NCBI GenBank assembly: GCA_012518635.1
Contig: JAAYRT010000102.1
Location: forward strand, 1-38,508
Length of the DNA stretch: 38,508 bases
DNA from: Halanaerobiaceae bacterium
GTDB taxonomy: Bacteria; Bacillota; Halanaerobiia; Halanaerobiales; DTU029
Reading direction: 5' to 3'
Within the stretch, counting starts at the first letter, position 1. Each line of letters opens with the position of its first letter. Below are positions 1-8,524 of the stretch, piece by piece. The notes under the pieces were generated by a model. The model saw only the letters and a list, made by a program, of their open reading frames with translations. It did not search any database and was not told the DNA's origin. The position numbers were made by a program, and so were the translations under genes.

Positions 1-160
1 TAAATTAAAAAATATAAAAATTCAGGATGCTGACATGCTTTTTTGTCCACTACTTTTGAAAAAAATGTATTCTATTCACAAAAACCGACGAAAGAAAATA
101 ATATATAATACTCCTGAATATTCTCTGCTTATTGAAATCCAATGATAAAGGAGGGGTACC

Positions 161-340
161 ATGCCTGAAAAAGAAAACCAGAGAATACCGGAATCAGGCA
201 GACGGATGAGACTTGCCCATGCCTATATCCCCTGGCAGCATTTCAAAAATAGTTATCCACCGGCAGAAGCCTTGAGAAGGGGAACACTGTTCCCTGAATT
301 ATATATGCCCTACAGGCCAGGCAGGCGGGGTTACTATTAA
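161..340 (+). CDS. cotJA: spore coat associated protein CotJA
   Basis: This 59-aa protein is proline-, arginine- and tyrosine-rich. It carries the CotJA-like block AYIPWQ near residues 21-26 and ends in RPGRRGYY. The ATG at 161 follows AAAGGAGGGGTACC, a strong ribosome binding site. CotJA is a small structural protein of the spore coat in Bacillus and clostridia, made in the mother cell. It is the first of three adjacent genes in the standard cotJA-cotJB-cotJC order, and the next start lies 17 bases downstream of its stop. In the 160 bases upstream I see only AT-rich DNA with no convincing promoter match; a sporulation sigma factor promoter is expected from the family. Identification rests on short motifs plus the cotJB/cotJC context. 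Confidence 0.85.
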   Translation: MPEKENQRIPESGRRMRLAHAYIPWQHFKNSYPPAEALRRGTLFPELYMPYRPGRRGYY

Positions 341-357
341 TAATGGGAGGTGTTATC

Positions 358-636
358 ATGACAGGCAGAAGGCGACCTGACAGGATCAATCTGCCTTTAT
401 TAAAGGATATTATGGCCCATAACTTTGTCAATGTAGAGGCTGTCCTATTTTTAAATACTCATCCCGATTGCCAGGAAATGTTGAAACTGCATAATCAAAA
501 TGCAGAAAAATACCACAGATTGGTGGAAGAATATCAGCGTAACTATGGCCCCCTATATTCTAACTACCCTGATGCTGAGCTACCCTGGAGATGGATCAAT
601 GATCCCTGGCCATGGGAAATCGACTATCGTCGTTGA
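358..636 (+). CDS. cotJB: spore coat protein CotJB
   Basis: This 92-aa protein begins MTGRRRPDR and contains a predicted helical core with NTHPDCQEML and a tryptophan-rich C-terminus (PWRWINDPWPWEIDYRR). Both blocks are typical of the CotJB family. The in-frame ATG at 343 overlaps the ribosome binding site GGGAGG, so the ATG at 358, placed 7-8 bases after it, is the better start. CotJB acts with CotJA and CotJC in the spore coat; its biochemical role is unknown. The cotJC ribosome binding site overlaps its stop, indicating one transcript. Confidence 0.88.
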   Translation: MTGRRRPDRINLPLLKDIMAHNFVNVEAVLFLNTHPDCQEMLKLHNQNAEKYHRLVEEYQRNYGPLYSNYPDAELPWRWINDPWPWEIDYRR

Positions 637-650
637 AAGGAGGTATAAAC

Positions 651-1235
651 ATGTGGGAATATAAGAAATTTCTGGAGTTTCCTGCAGATGTGACGAGGAA
701 GGATCCTGATCTGGCCGCCCTGATAGTCACACAGTTTGGGGGGCCGGATGGAGAATTATCAGCTTCTTTAAGGTATCTATCCCAGATGTATACAATGCCT
801 ATCCCGGAGGCAAAGGCTACCTTAAATAATATTGGCACTGAGGAACTGGCTCATTTTGAAATAATCGGTACCCTTGTCTATAAACTGGTCTCCGGCGTCC
901 CGGCTGATGTCATAAAACAGACCAGGTTTGCACCCCACTATGCCAAATGGGGAAGGGCCAATTTCCCCGAAGATTCTTCCGGCAATCCATTCATAAGTGC
1001 CTTTTTTGCTTCCCATGAAGATCCTATCGCTTCCATCACAGAAGACCTGGCAGCAGAACAGAAAGCCCGGGCTGTTTATGAGTATTTACTGGATATGACA
1101 GATGATCCGGCCATTATAGATACCCTGGCCTTTCTCCGCCAGAGAGAAATAATCCATTTTCAACGTTTTGGTGAAATACTAAATCTCTTATATGATTTTC
1201 AGGAAAAACATCCGGATAGGTATCCAGGATTCTAA
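651..1235 (+). CDS. cotJC: CotJC, manganese-catalase-family spore coat protein
   Basis: This 194-aa protein is close to the usual CotJC length (about 190). The start at 651 is chosen because GAAAGGAGG lies 7 bases upstream; the in-frame ATG at 612 falls inside cotJB. It belongs to the dimanganese catalase family. By comparison with Lactobacillus Mn catalase, the likely metal ligands are E35, E65, H68 (in EELAHFE), E136 and H169 (in EIIHF), all present. It may therefore degrade hydrogen peroxide in the coat, although CotJC proteins are shorter than true Mn catalases. It is the last gene of the cotJ operon and is followed by a strong terminator. Confidence 0.92.
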   Translation: MWEYKKFLEFPADVTRKDPDLAALIVTQFGGPDGELSASLRYLSQMYTMPIPEAKATLNNIGTEELAHFEIIGTLVYKLVSGVPADVIKQTRFAPHYAKWGRANFPEDSSGNPFISAFFASHEDPIASITEDLAAEQKARAVYEYLLDMTDDPAIIDTLAFLRQREIIHFQRFGEILNLLYDFQEKHPDRYPGF

Positions 1236-1271
1236 AAACTATATAACCAGAAAACACCGTAAATAAACTGG

Positions 1272-1303
1272 AAAAGAGCTATCTTCCCCCGATAGCTCTT
1301 TTT
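1272..1303 (+). terminator. bidirectional terminator closing the cotJ operon
   Basis: A 10-bp perfect stem (AAGAGCTATC at 1274-1283 with GATAGCTCTT at 1291-1300) has a 7-base loop and is followed by a T-run on the plus strand. The A-run on the other side makes it work in the opposite direction too, ending the convergent minus-strand gene at 1316. Confidence 0.9.
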
Positions 1304-1315
1304 ACTATTCCTGAA

Positions 1316-1537
1316 CTATTCTAATTTTTTATTATTGGCAAATACGCCCTTTAAACCATTTGCTGTTGACTGGAAAGCTCCAAGGACCTGATTAAGTTTA
1401 TTTAACTCCTGGTCAAATAACTGAAAATAAGCGTTAAAGGTATTCTGGTTTCCCAGGATCAGTAGGATTAATATTAAAAACAAAAGAAAATCCAGGCTGC
1501 TGACATTATCTGTATAATTGACATTGTCTGTAGCCAC
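1316..1537 (-). CDS. small unknown protein next to spore genes
   Basis: This 73-aa protein starts at GTG (1537), seven bases after a consensus AAGGAGG. An ATG two bases upstream is in another frame and gives no comparable reading frame. A hydrophobic stretch at about residues 15-29 (SLDFLLFLILILLIL) could be a membrane segment. It is followed by an amphipathic glutamine/asparagine- and leucine-rich helix (residues 32-60). I do not recognise the family. Its position between cotJC and a SASP gene suggests, but does not prove, a sporulation role. Confidence 0.65.
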   Translation of the reverse strand: MATDNVNYTDNVSSLDFLLFLILILLILGNQNTFNAYFQLFDQELNKLNQVLGAFQSTANGLKGVFANNKKLE

Positions 1538-1640
1538 ATTTTCACCTCCTTATAAATACCTTTTATATATGATACGTAAAGAAAAAGGCCTTTGTTACAG
1601 AAATTGCTGCCGGGATTTTAACTGGTTGACCAGAAGAGTC

Positions 1641-1681
1641 CTTAAAAACATATAAGCCAGGATATTCTAATCCTGGCTTAT
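1641..1681 (-). terminator. terminator of the SASP gene
   Basis: A 12-bp stem (1652-1663 with 1670-1681, core AAGCCAGGAT/ATCCTGGCTT) is followed on the minus strand by ATGTTTTT. It sits about 40 bases after the SASP stop codon. Confidence 0.8.
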
Positions 1682-1720
1682 GATAATGACAATACAATTA
1701 TATTATAAATTATAAATAAA

Positions 1721-1933
1721 TTATTGCTGCACCAGAGAATTCTGGTAGGCTTCAATCATCTTTCTAACCATATGCCCGCCGATAGCACCAGTATCACGGG
1801 TAGTCATATTGCCATAATAACCACTCTGGGGAATCTGGATACCAAGCTCATTCGCCACTTCATACTTAAATTTCTCCATTGCCTGTGCTGCCAGTGGATT
1901 GATCAAGGTATTTCTTTTTTGTCCCAGACCCAT
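1721..1933 (-). CDS. alpha/beta-type small acid-soluble spore protein
   Basis: This 70-aa protein carries both family hallmarks. Residues 24-31 (YEVANELG) hold the germination-protease site, with expected cleavage after E25, and the C-terminal block GAIGGHMVRKMIE binds DNA. Alpha/beta SASPs coat the chromosome in the dormant forespore, protect it from UV and heat, and are degraded at germination. The start at 1933 is chosen because AAAGGAGT lies 8 bases upstream; the longer frame from 1978 has no ribosome binding site. The leader contains a 6-bp hairpin (1960-1975). A forespore sigma-G promoter is expected, but only a partial match is visible. Confidence 0.93.
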   Translation of the reverse strand: MGLGQKRNTLINPLAAQAMEKFKYEVANELGIQIPQSGYYGNMTTRDTGAIGGHMVRKMIEAYQNSLVQQ

Positions 1934-2041
1934 CAATGTCACTCCTTTATAATATTTTACTATCCTCAAGGATAGCATTTTTATTATATGGAGTTATAAA
2001 AGATTAATGCTAGTACTATCTGGATAGAGTGGTATATAAAT

Positions 2042-3340
2042 CTATGCACCAGTACCAGCTAAATAATCAATAAATTGTTTTGCTGTCCTGCCAGAACGCC
2101 CGTGATGCCATTTCTCCCATTTCAGGGCCTCTTCCACCAGTACATCTTCTGGAATATAAAGATTGTTTCTGGCAGCCAGACCTTTGACTATTTCCAGATA
2201 TTCCTCCTGATCAGGGGACAAGAAGGTAATGGTTATACCAAAGCGTTCAGAAAGGGATAACCTTTCCTGCTGGCTATCATATTGATGGACATCAGAAAGA
2301 TCCCTCCTATCCTCCCATCTTTCTTTAATAATATTCTTCCTGTTGGTAGTGGCATAAAAGAGGACATTAGCAGGTTTTCCTTCTATCCCCCCCTCCATAA
2401 GAGCCTTTAAATATTTATAATCTGTCTCAAAATCCTCAAAGGAAAGATCATCCATGAAAACAATAAAGTACAGGCCTCTTTTAGACAGCCTGTCCAGCAA
2501 GAGGGGAAGTTCTCTGATCTGATCTTTCGTAATTTCCACTAACCTTAAGCCTCTTTGATAGAATTTATTCACTAAAGCCTTTATTGAAGAAGATTTACCG
2601 GTACCACTATCTCCATATAATAAGACATTGTTTGCTATTCCAGTATTCAAAAAAGCCTCTGTGTTTTCGATCAGTTTTTCCTTTTGCCTTTCATAGCCAA
2701 TCAGATCATTGAAGCTAATAGGTTGATTTATATTAACCCCCTTGATACCGGTCTGGCTATCCCAGCGGAAAGAAGAATACTGACAGAAGATACCACAACC
2801 GGCAGTATTATAATAATCTGCCAGTACCTCTAAAATCTCCTCCTCATCCCCCGCAGCAAAGGCCTGTTTCAATAGGGAATAATTTTCAGATAAAGGGCAA
2901 TGGGCTTTTTTAGTGGGGGAAGTATAAGCTTCTGTAAAACCAAATTCCCTTTCACCAATATATAAGGCTATATCGGCCAGACTAAATTGCAATACACCCT
3001 TTAATATTCTTATATCATGAAGGGCAGCCTTAGAAAGAGCTGAATTTACCTGGGAAAGCCCGGCTTTCTCACAGGCCAGGGAAAAAGGATTTTCATCTAA
3101 AGCAAGTAACTTAATTATGTAATTCTGCAGCAGCTCCCCCTGGAAACCATTTTCTTCTGCTTCCAGAAAGAGGTCAAGGCAGATTTGAAAAAAGGTGCTG
3201 TTTTTTTCTATACTGGTTTCTTCCCTCCCGGTAATTAAGTAATTAACACTCCTTAAGACTTTATCCTCCAGTAAATTTCTATAAAGGATTAATCTCTCTA
3301 AACCTGAAAAGCATGATTTCATCTTCTCATATTTACTCAT
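2042..3340 (-). CDS. DUF815-family AAA+ ATPase
   Basis: This 432-aa cytoplasmic protein has a helical N-terminal half (1-200) and a C-terminal AAA+ ATPase. The Walker A motif GDSGTGKS is at 243-250, the Walker B-like FIVFMDDLSFED starts near 292, and a sensor-1 region YATTNRK is near 340. The overall arrangement matches DUF815 proteins (about 420-440 aa), which are widespread in Firmicutes and have no settled function. It stands alone between the SASP and L,D-transpeptidase genes. A GGAG sequence lies 10 bases before the ATG. Confidence 0.85.
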   Translation of the reverse strand: MSKYEKMKSCFSGLERLILYRNLLEDKVLRSVNYLITGREETSIEKNSTFFQICLDLFLEAEENGFQGELLQNYIIKLLALDENPFSLACEKAGLSQVNSALSKAALHDIRILKGVLQFSLADIALYIGEREFGFTEAYTSPTKKAHCPLSENYSLLKQAFAAGDEEEILEVLADYYNTAGCGIFCQYSSFRWDSQTGIKGVNINQPISFNDLIGYERQKEKLIENTEAFLNTGIANNVLLYGDSGTGKSSSIKALVNKFYQRGLRLVEITKDQIRELPLLLDRLSKRGLYFIVFMDDLSFEDFETDYKYLKALMEGGIEGKPANVLFYATTNRKNIIKERWEDRRDLSDVHQYDSQQERLSLSERFGITITFLSPDQEEYLEIVKGLAARNNLYIPEDVLVEEALKWEKWHHGRSGRTAKQFIDYLAGTGA

Positions 3341-3460
3341 CTTCTTTCATCTCCAGGTCTCTATTATTTTCCTTACTTTCATGTCAATTCTATCCAGGCA
3401 TTCTCTATCATTAAACACCTGTTGTTTGAAACCTGCTGTTTCTCCCTCCTTTTATTATTA

Positions 3461-3469
3461 ATTATATCA
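3461..3469 (-). promoter_or_regulatory. possible extended -10 promoter for the DUF815 ATPase
   Basis: The minus strand reads TGATATAAT, an extended -10 (TGnTATAAT), about 120 bases upstream of the ATG at 3340. No -35 is recognisable. This is the only promoter-like site I found in the 3341-3497 gap. Confidence 0.35.
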
Positions 3470-3497
3470 TTTTTTGCAATCATTTCCCTTGCATAAA

Positions 3498-4241
3498 TTA
3501 AAAATAATATTTCAGGCCCAATATTTTTAAGACGTTTTCATCACATATTCCATCTGCTTTTAATGAAAACTGGGCTTCCAGCTCTTTGACCGCATCTGCC
3601 AAAACAGTATCATAGGTCCCATTGAGGTAACTTGCATAAAAACCCATCTCCCTCAATCTTTCCTGTACAGCCATGACATCATACCCTATATCCCCCGGCC
3701 TTAATATTTTTTCAATCTTCACTTCCGGGACCGGTCCTGTTATCTTAACAGGAGTATTAATTTCTACCCATTCAAATATCTCTTCAACATATTCATTGTG
3801 CAATCTGATACAGCCCTGGCTGGCAGCTGTCCCGATCTGCCAGGGCCTATTTGTCCCGTGTATCCCATAAACACCCCAGGGGACATTCAATCCCATCCAT
3901 CTACTGCCTAAGGGGCCCCCATCAATCCGCTGATATTTATTTACTATCAACCATTCCCCTACAGGTGTCGGAGTCTCTCTTTTCCCAATAGTTACAGGAT
4001 AAGTCTTATATACTTTTCCATCAAAAAGTATACTCAGTGTCCGGGAATAGAGGTTTATTATTATACTTACTTCACCGGGCGGTTTTTTCCTTCCTGGCGA
4101 AACTATCTTTATTGGCTCATTTACTTTATCTATCCCTTCTTCCAGACAGGAACAGGGATAAGCAAAAACAGCAAAACTTAGCTGGAAAAATAAAGCTAAA
4201 AGCAATAAATATTTGAACAGACTATTTAAAAACTTAAACAT
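3498..4241 (-). CDS. exported L,D-transpeptidase with peptidoglycan-binding domain
   Basis: This 247-aa protein has a signal peptide (1-27, ending FAVFA). An L,D-transpeptidase (YkuD) domain spans about 57-168, with active-site residues H128 and C144 in the HGT...SQGCIRLHN signature. A PG_binding_1 domain spans about 180-243 (RPGDIGYDVMAVQERL). The family makes 3-3 peptidoglycan cross-links or attaches proteins to peptide stems. In a spore former it may act on the vegetative or the spore cell wall. The ATG is preceded by AGAGGAGA. No terminator is obvious downstream. Confidence 0.92.
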   Translation of the reverse strand: MFKFLNSLFKYLLLLALFFQLSFAVFAYPCSCLEEGIDKVNEPIKIVSPGRKKPPGEVSIIINLYSRTLSILFDGKVYKTYPVTIGKRETPTPVGEWLIVNKYQRIDGGPLGSRWMGLNVPWGVYGIHGTNRPWQIGTAASQGCIRLHNEYVEEIFEWVEINTPVKITGPVPEVKIEKILRPGDIGYDVMAVQERLREMGFYASYLNGTYDTVLADAVKELEAQFSLKADGICDENVLKILGLKYYF

Positions 4242-4337
4242 TCCATCTCTCCTCTGTGCTTTCAGCTTCCTTTACAATTGATAATATTATATAATCATAT
4301 CTTTATCATATGCATTTCTATGTAGATTTATTTAAAA

Positions 4338-4370
4338 ACAAAAAACCGCACTTTTTTATCCAGTGCGGTA
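4338..4370 (-). terminator. terminator of tmRNA
   Basis: A perfect 8-bp stem (ACCGCACT at 4345-4352 with AGTGCGGT at 4362-4369) is followed by a T-rich tract on the minus strand. It lies about 36 bases past the tmRNA CCA end. Confidence 0.9.
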
Positions 4371-4405
4371 CTTTTATGCAACACATATTTCATTGTGGAT
4401 ATAAC

Positions 4406-4758
4406 TGGTGGAGGTGGCGGGACTCGAACCCGCGTACTGCATAGCTCTTGTAACAGCTTCTACGGGTGTAGTCTGTTTTTTAATTTAGCAGCATAGTCCC
4501 CAACAGACAGGGTCCTATACTACGAGACTGTAAATTATCCCTTCTATCATACAGTCATCAGATAGAAGGTAGTCTGCTGATTATGACACCTAACTGTCTC
4601 TGCAGACTGGAGACAGTTAAGCGTTAGCAGTCTTAAGCAGCTGCTAAAGCGTAGTTATCGTTTGCATTTAATTTTAGTTACCAGTGTTTAACGAGTGAAA
4701 GGTGTCCTCGACCCGCTACTGAAACAATCCACTACACAGGCGAAACCATAACACCCCC
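4406..4758 (-). ncRNA. ssrA: transfer-messenger RNA (tmRNA)
   Basis: This is a one-piece tmRNA of about 353 nt. The 5' end GGGGGTG pairs with CACCTCC near the 3' end, followed by ACCA. The T-arm GGGTTCGAGTCCC is present. The tag reading frame is at 4633-4665 and encodes ANDNYALAAA followed by TAA, a classic degradation tag. tmRNA with SmpB rescues ribosomes stalled on mRNAs lacking a stop codon and tags the unfinished protein for proteolysis. Both ends are set by the acceptor pairing; the encoded CCA gives the 3' end. Confidence 0.97.
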
Positions 4759-4793
4759 GTATAGGTTCACACAATCTAACTAAGTGTAGTAAT

Positions 4794-4822
4794 ATTATAA
4801 CCTATACCGGGCTAGATGTCAA
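4794..4822 (-). promoter_or_regulatory. tmRNA promoter
   Basis: A perfect -35 TTGACA (4817-4822), a 17-base spacer and a perfect -10 TATAAT (4794-4799) lie upstream of tmRNA. Transcription should start near 4787, giving a leader of about 29 bases that RNase P would remove at 4758. The promoter sits just after the smpB stop codon, so tmRNA is transcribed independently of smpB. Confidence 0.92.
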
Positions 4823-4829
4823 TAAAGAC

Positions 4830-5297
4830 TCAGGAATACTGGCGTTCTTTAAAGACCCGTTCAATCTCCCGCTCAGCAGTCTTTTTAGCGATATCCTCCC
4901 TTTTATCCCAGATTTTCTTCCCTCTGGCCAGGGCTAACTCGATTTTGGCCAGATTCCTTTTTATATAAATACTCAAAGGGACCAGTGTATATCCTTTCAT
5001 GGTAGTCCTGCCGATGAGTTTCCTGATTTCCCTTCTATGCAAAAGCAATTTCCGTTTCCTTTCCGGATCATGGTTTTCCCGGTTACCATGGGAGTAGGGA
5101 CTGATATGCATATTATAAAGGAAAACCTCGCCATCCTCCACCATGGCAAAACTGTCCTTTAAATTAACCTTCCCCTCCCTGATAGATTTTATCTCTGTCC
5201 CTTTAAGGATAATGCCTGCCTCAAAAGTCTCTTCAATATGATAATCATGTCTGGCTTTTTTGTTTCTGGCAATTACCCGGATATTATCCTTGCTCAT
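4830..5297 (-). CDS. smpB: SsrA-binding protein SmpB
   Basis: This 155-aa protein has the SmpB beta-barrel fold signatures [36 protein letters not shown] and the basic C-terminal tail [16 protein letters not shown]. SmpB binds tmRNA and places it in the A site of stalled ribosomes. The ATG follows GGGGAGGTGACAGG. It lies 17 bases downstream of rnr and just upstream of ssrA, the common rnr-smpB-ssrA order of Firmicutes. Confidence 0.97.
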   Translation of the reverse strand: MSKDNIRVIARNKKARHDYHIEETFEAGIILKGTEIKSIREGKVNLKDSFAMVEDGEVFLYNMHISPYSHGNRENHDPERKRKLLLHRREIRKLIGRTTMKGYTLVPLSIYIKRNLAKIELALARGKKIWDKREDIAKKTAEREIERVFKERQYS

Positions 5298-5314
5298 CCT
5301 GTCACCTCCCCATT

Positions 5315-7435
5315 TTACTTGACAAGGAGAAAATCAATCTCCCTTTCATCCAGGTCAATCCTTTCAATCACTATACGGACTTTATCCCCAAAACGGTAGA
5401 TCTTACCTGTATGCTCTCCAATTAGACAATATTGTTTTTCATTAAATATATAATAATCATCTTTCATATTTTCTACTCTGACCAGGCCCTCTACCGTGTT
5501 TTCCAGCTCTACAAATATACCATAATTAGTCACACCATTAATTATACCATCAAACTCCTGGCCCACCTTGTCCAGCATATATTCCAGTTTTTTCAACTCT
5601 ACAGAATCAATTTCTGCTTCCATGGCCCTTCTTTCCCTCAGTGAACAATGTTCGGCAACATTAGGCAATGTTTTTTCCAGTTTTGCAATCCTCTTTTCTG
5701 GAAGCACACCCCTGGAGAGGGCTTCCTTGATAATCCGGTGAATCATCAGATCCGGATACCTCCTGATCGGTGCAGTAAAATGGCTGTAATAATCTATGGC
5801 CAACCCAAAATGGCCGATATTGGAGGGAGCATAAATTGCCTTTTTCATGGACCTCAATAAAAGGGTATTAATAACCCGCTCTTCAGGCTTACCCTGTACC
5901 TCTTCCAGTAAATCCTGCAAGGCCCTTGGGTGGACCTGATTTTGAATCCCCTTGAGGAAGTAGCCAAAATTATGGATAAAGGCATTGAATTCCTGTAAAC
6001 GGTCCAGATCCGGCTGATCATGGACCCGGTAAATAAAGGGGATTCCCTTCCAGCTCATGTCTTCAGATACAACCCGGTTTGCCGCTATCATAAACTCCTC
6101 AATCAACTGTTCGGCAATCCCGTGTTCCTCCAGCCTTATCTCCACCGGTTTACCCCGCTCATCTAAAACAACCCTTACTTCCGGGAATTGGAAATTAATA
6201 CTGCCCTTTTCAAATCTTTCTTTCCTTAGTTTTTCCCGCAACTGGTTCATCAACTGCAGCCTGGGAACAAAATCCTGGTACTTTTCAATCATTTCCTGAT
6301 TATTATTAACCAGGATTTCCGTCACCTCTGTATAGGTCATCCGGTATTTACTCCTGATTACAGAAGGAGTAATCTCATAATCCAGTAATTTAAAGGGTTC
6401 CAGCTGATAGGTAATAAATACGGAAACAGTTAACCGGTCTTCCCCGGGATTAAGGCTGCAGATACCGTTGGATAATTTAGGTGGCAGCATGGGGATAACC
6501 CTGTCAACCAGATAGATACTGGTTCCCCGTTCCAGGGCCTCTTTATCCAAAGCTGAACCTTCTTTAACATAGTGGGAAACATCTGCTATATGGACCCCCA
6601 GACGCAGTTTTCCTTCACCCAGATCCTCAATGGAAACTGCATCATCCAGATCCTTGGCATCTTCACCATCAATGGTTACCATGGGTAAATCCCTTAAATC
6701 CTTCCTGCCGGTAAGTTCCTCCTCCAGAACCTCATCAGGTATCTTTTCCAGTTCCATTTCTACTTCTACTGGAAAAGCATGGGGTAAATCCAACTGCCGA
6801 ATAATACTTTCTATATCAACACCAGGAGCTCCTTTATCACCGAGTATCTCAATAATCCTGCCTTCCGGATTCCTATTCTTTTCCGGCCAGGTAACTATCT
6901 CAGCAACGACCTTTTGATTCTGCTTTGCTCCATTAATACCTTCCTGGGGGATGAAGATATCATAAAATAAACGTTTATTATCAGGTACCACAAAGCCAAA
7001 GAATTTGCTCTTTTCAAAATTACCCACAATCTTCTTATTGGCCCTTTCCAGGATTTTGACAACTTCCCCTTCCTGCCGTTTCCCTTTGGTCATCGGCAAT
7101 AACCTGACCATGACCTTATCATTATGCATAGCACCCTTCAGATTTTCCCTGCCGATAAAGATATCCTCTCTCCCCGGATCTTCCGGTATCAGGAAACCAA
7201 ATCCCCTCTGATTACCATCTATCCTTCCCACAATAAGGTCCATTTTTTCTGGTAAACTATAACGCCCGCCTCTGCTTCTGTAAATAGCCCCTTCCTTGAC
7301 CAGCTCTTTTAATAACTTAGTCATCAATTCCCTTTGCTCCCTGGGAACATCAAACTCCCTCATTAATTCCTTTTCAGTAAGGGGACGATAGGTTTTATTC
7401 CTCATAAAATCCAGCAGTTTATCTTTCGCTCCCAT
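5315..7435 (-). CDS. rnr: ribonuclease R
   Basis: This 706-aa protein has an N-terminal winged helix (about 1-65), cold-shock/OB domains (about 65-230) and an RNB catalytic domain (about 245-570). The acidic Mg-binding motif [12 protein letters not shown] is at about residues 255-266, and [13 protein letters not shown] lies near its end. A C-terminal S1 domain follows (about 620-705). RNase R is a processive 3'-5' exoribonuclease that degrades structured RNA, including mRNA handled by tmRNA. Its length is normal for Firmicutes (700-800 aa). An AAAGGTGG site precedes the ATG. It is probably co-transcribed with smpB. Confidence 0.97.
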   Translation of the reverse strand: MGAKDKLLDFMRNKTYRPLTEKELMREFDVPREQRELMTKLLKELVKEGAIYRSRGGRYSLPEKMDLIVGRIDGNQRGFGFLIPEDPGREDIFIGRENLKGAMHNDKVMVRLLPMTKGKRQEGEVVKILERANKKIVGNFEKSKFFGFVVPDNKRLFYDIFIPQEGINGAKQNQKVVAEIVTWPEKNRNPEGRIIEILGDKGAPGVDIESIIRQLDLPHAFPVEVEMELEKIPDEVLEEELTGRKDLRDLPMVTIDGEDAKDLDDAVSIEDLGEGKLRLGVHIADVSHYVKEGSALDKEALERGTSIYLVDRVIPMLPPKLSNGICSLNPGEDRLTVSVFITYQLEPFKLLDYEITPSVIRSKYRMTYTEVTEILVNNNQEMIEKYQDFVPRLQLMNQLREKLRKERFEKGSINFQFPEVRVVLDERGKPVEIRLEEHGIAEQLIEEFMIAANRVVSEDMSWKGIPFIYRVHDQPDLDRLQEFNAFIHNFGYFLKGIQNQVHPRALQDLLEEVQGKPEERVINTLLLRSMKKAIYAPSNIGHFGLAIDYYSHFTAPIRRYPDLMIHRIIKEALSRGVLPEKRIAKLEKTLPNVAEHCSLRERRAMEAEIDSVELKKLEYMLDKVGQEFDGIINGVTNYGIFVELENTVEGLVRVENMKDDYYIFNEKQYCLIGEHTGKIYRFGDKVRIVIERIDLDEREIDFLLVK

Positions 7436-7541
7436 TATCTAACCACCTTTTATAATTAATTAAAATCCAATATTTAAATTATTCTATAATATAAATTATT
7501 TTATACTATAGGATTTCCTCTATTTCGGTTTATTATTATCC

Positions 7542-8093
7542 CTAAAGGCCAAGATCTGTGCTAATCTCCTGCATGGCTTCCAGGGAAAGGCCGATAAACT
7601 CCTTCAGTTCTATTCCCATTTCACTGCAGGAAGCAATGACATCCCGGTCTGCTCCCCGGGCAAAAGATTTTTCGCCATAGCGGTTTAAAACAAAATCAGT
7701 ATCAATCGAACTTAATTTCTTATCAGGATGAATTAAAGCTGCTGCTACAATCAAACCCGTCAAAGGGTCACTGGCATATAGGGCCTTATCGATCAGTTTT
7801 GTCCGGGGCAGACCATGAATAGCATTATGGGCCTCTACTGCATAGACTATCTCTTCATCAATCCCCATTTCCTCCAGCATCTCTGCTCCCAGGAGGCTGT
7901 GTTTCTCCGGTTCACCGGCCGTCTGGTCATAATCGATATCATGTAATAAGCCAGCCAGTCCCCATTTTTCTCTATCTTCACCAAAATAATCAGCCAGTTT
8001 CCCCATAACTGCCTCTACAGCCAGGCAATGTTTTATCAAATTTTTATTATGTAAATTTTCCTTTAAAAGTGCATAAGCTTCATCTCTGGTCAT
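7542..8093 (-). CDS. HD-domain protein (HDIG-type hydrolase)
   Basis: This 183-aa protein has an HD metal-binding core: H22, then LLHDIDYD with the HD pair near residues 51-52, and EAHNA as a further ligand region. The family hydrolyses phosphate esters such as nucleotides, but the substrate here is unknown. The start follows GGGAGGTTTTATAG. A terminator-like hairpin separates it from secG upstream (8122-8156), and the 7436-7541 gap to rnr is AT-rich without a hairpin, so it may read into rnr. Confidence 0.82.
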   Translation of the reverse strand: MTRDEAYALLKENLHNKNLIKHCLAVEAVMGKLADYFGEDREKWGLAGLLHDIDYDQTAGEPEKHSLLGAEMLEEMGIDEEIVYAVEAHNAIHGLPRTKLIDKALYASDPLTGLIVAAALIHPDKKLSSIDTDFVLNRYGEKSFARGADRDVIASCSEMGIELKEFIGLSLEAMQEISTDLGL

Positions 8094-8120
8094 CTATAAA
8101 ACCTCCCATCACCTGATTAT

Positions 8121-8156
8121 TTAAAAACCCTCCAGGGAAGTTCATCCTGGAGGGTT
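8121..8156 (-). terminator. terminator or attenuator after secG
   Basis: A 10-bp stem (ACCCTCCAGG at 8127-8136 with CCTGGAGGGT at 8146-8155) is followed by TTTTTAAAT on the minus strand. It lies between the secG stop and the HD-domain gene start, so it would limit read-through into that gene. Confidence 0.85.
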
Positions 8157-8163
8157 CTATTTC

Positions 8164-8388
8164 CTAAGCAAAAATAGCAAGGACAACTGATGTAATCATA
8201 AACAGGATAGCCACGATTGTGGTAAAACGGCCTAATTTTTCATCCAGCCCCTTCTTCTTTCCAAAAATATGGGTTGCTCCACCATCAATGGCACCAGATA
8301 AACCTGCACTTTTTCCAGACTGGAGTAACACACCGGCAATAACTCCCAGGGCTACAAGTAAGTGCACTACTTTAAGTAAAGTTAACAC
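8164..8388 (-). CDS. secG: protein-export membrane protein SecG
   Basis: This 74-aa protein has two membrane helices (about 3-20 and 54-73) separated by the conserved glycine-rich loop VLLQSGKSAGLSGA...THIFGKKKGLDEKLGR. SecG is the small accessory subunit of the SecYEG translocon. The GTG at 8388 is preferred because GGAGG lies 8 bases upstream. The in-frame GTG at 8397 directly abuts that site, and the ATG at 8390 is out of frame. Its place upstream of rnr and smpB matches many Firmicutes. Confidence 0.95.
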   Translation of the reverse strand: MLTLLKVVHLLVALGVIAGVLLQSGKSAGLSGAIDGGATHIFGKKKGLDEKLGRFTTIVAILFMITSVVLAIFA

Positions 8389-8477
8389 ATGGTTCACCTC
8401 CAGAACTAAACCTTTAAAAAGATGGAACTACAATTTTTCTTTAATGCAAATATTAACCCGTGTTTACAGACAAGTAT

Positions 8478-8506
8478 ATTTTAACACATAAAAATAAAAA
8501 GTACAA
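8478..8506 (-). promoter_or_regulatory. probable secG promoter
   Basis: The minus strand reads TTGTAC, a 17-base spacer, then TAAAAT. The -10 matches consensus at 5 of 6 positions and the -35 keeps TTG. The -10 lies about 90 bases upstream of the secG start. Confidence 0.5.
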
Positions 8507-8524
8507 CAAACAAAGGGTTTTTAT

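Noticed and set aside
95-115. TATAAT-like sequence upstream of cotJA
   Set aside because: No -35 for the vegetative sigma factor, and only a partial match to sigma-E elements, at 14-18 base spacings; too weak to call.
1976-2012. Possible sigma-G promoter for the SASP gene (GCATTA...CATATAATA on the minus strand)
   Set aside because: The -10 does not match CATnnTA at the required T, so the match is only suggestive.
3343-3453. Ribosome-binding-site-like AAGGAGGGAG followed by a 23-codon GTG frame upstream of the DUF815 gene (minus)
   Set aside because: No start codon lies at a usable distance from that site, and the GTG has no ribosome binding site of its own.
4411-4450. tRNA-like T-arm and acceptor sequence on the minus strand
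   Set aside because: It is the 3' tRNA-like domain of tmRNA; no separate tRNA cloverleaf can be closed locally.
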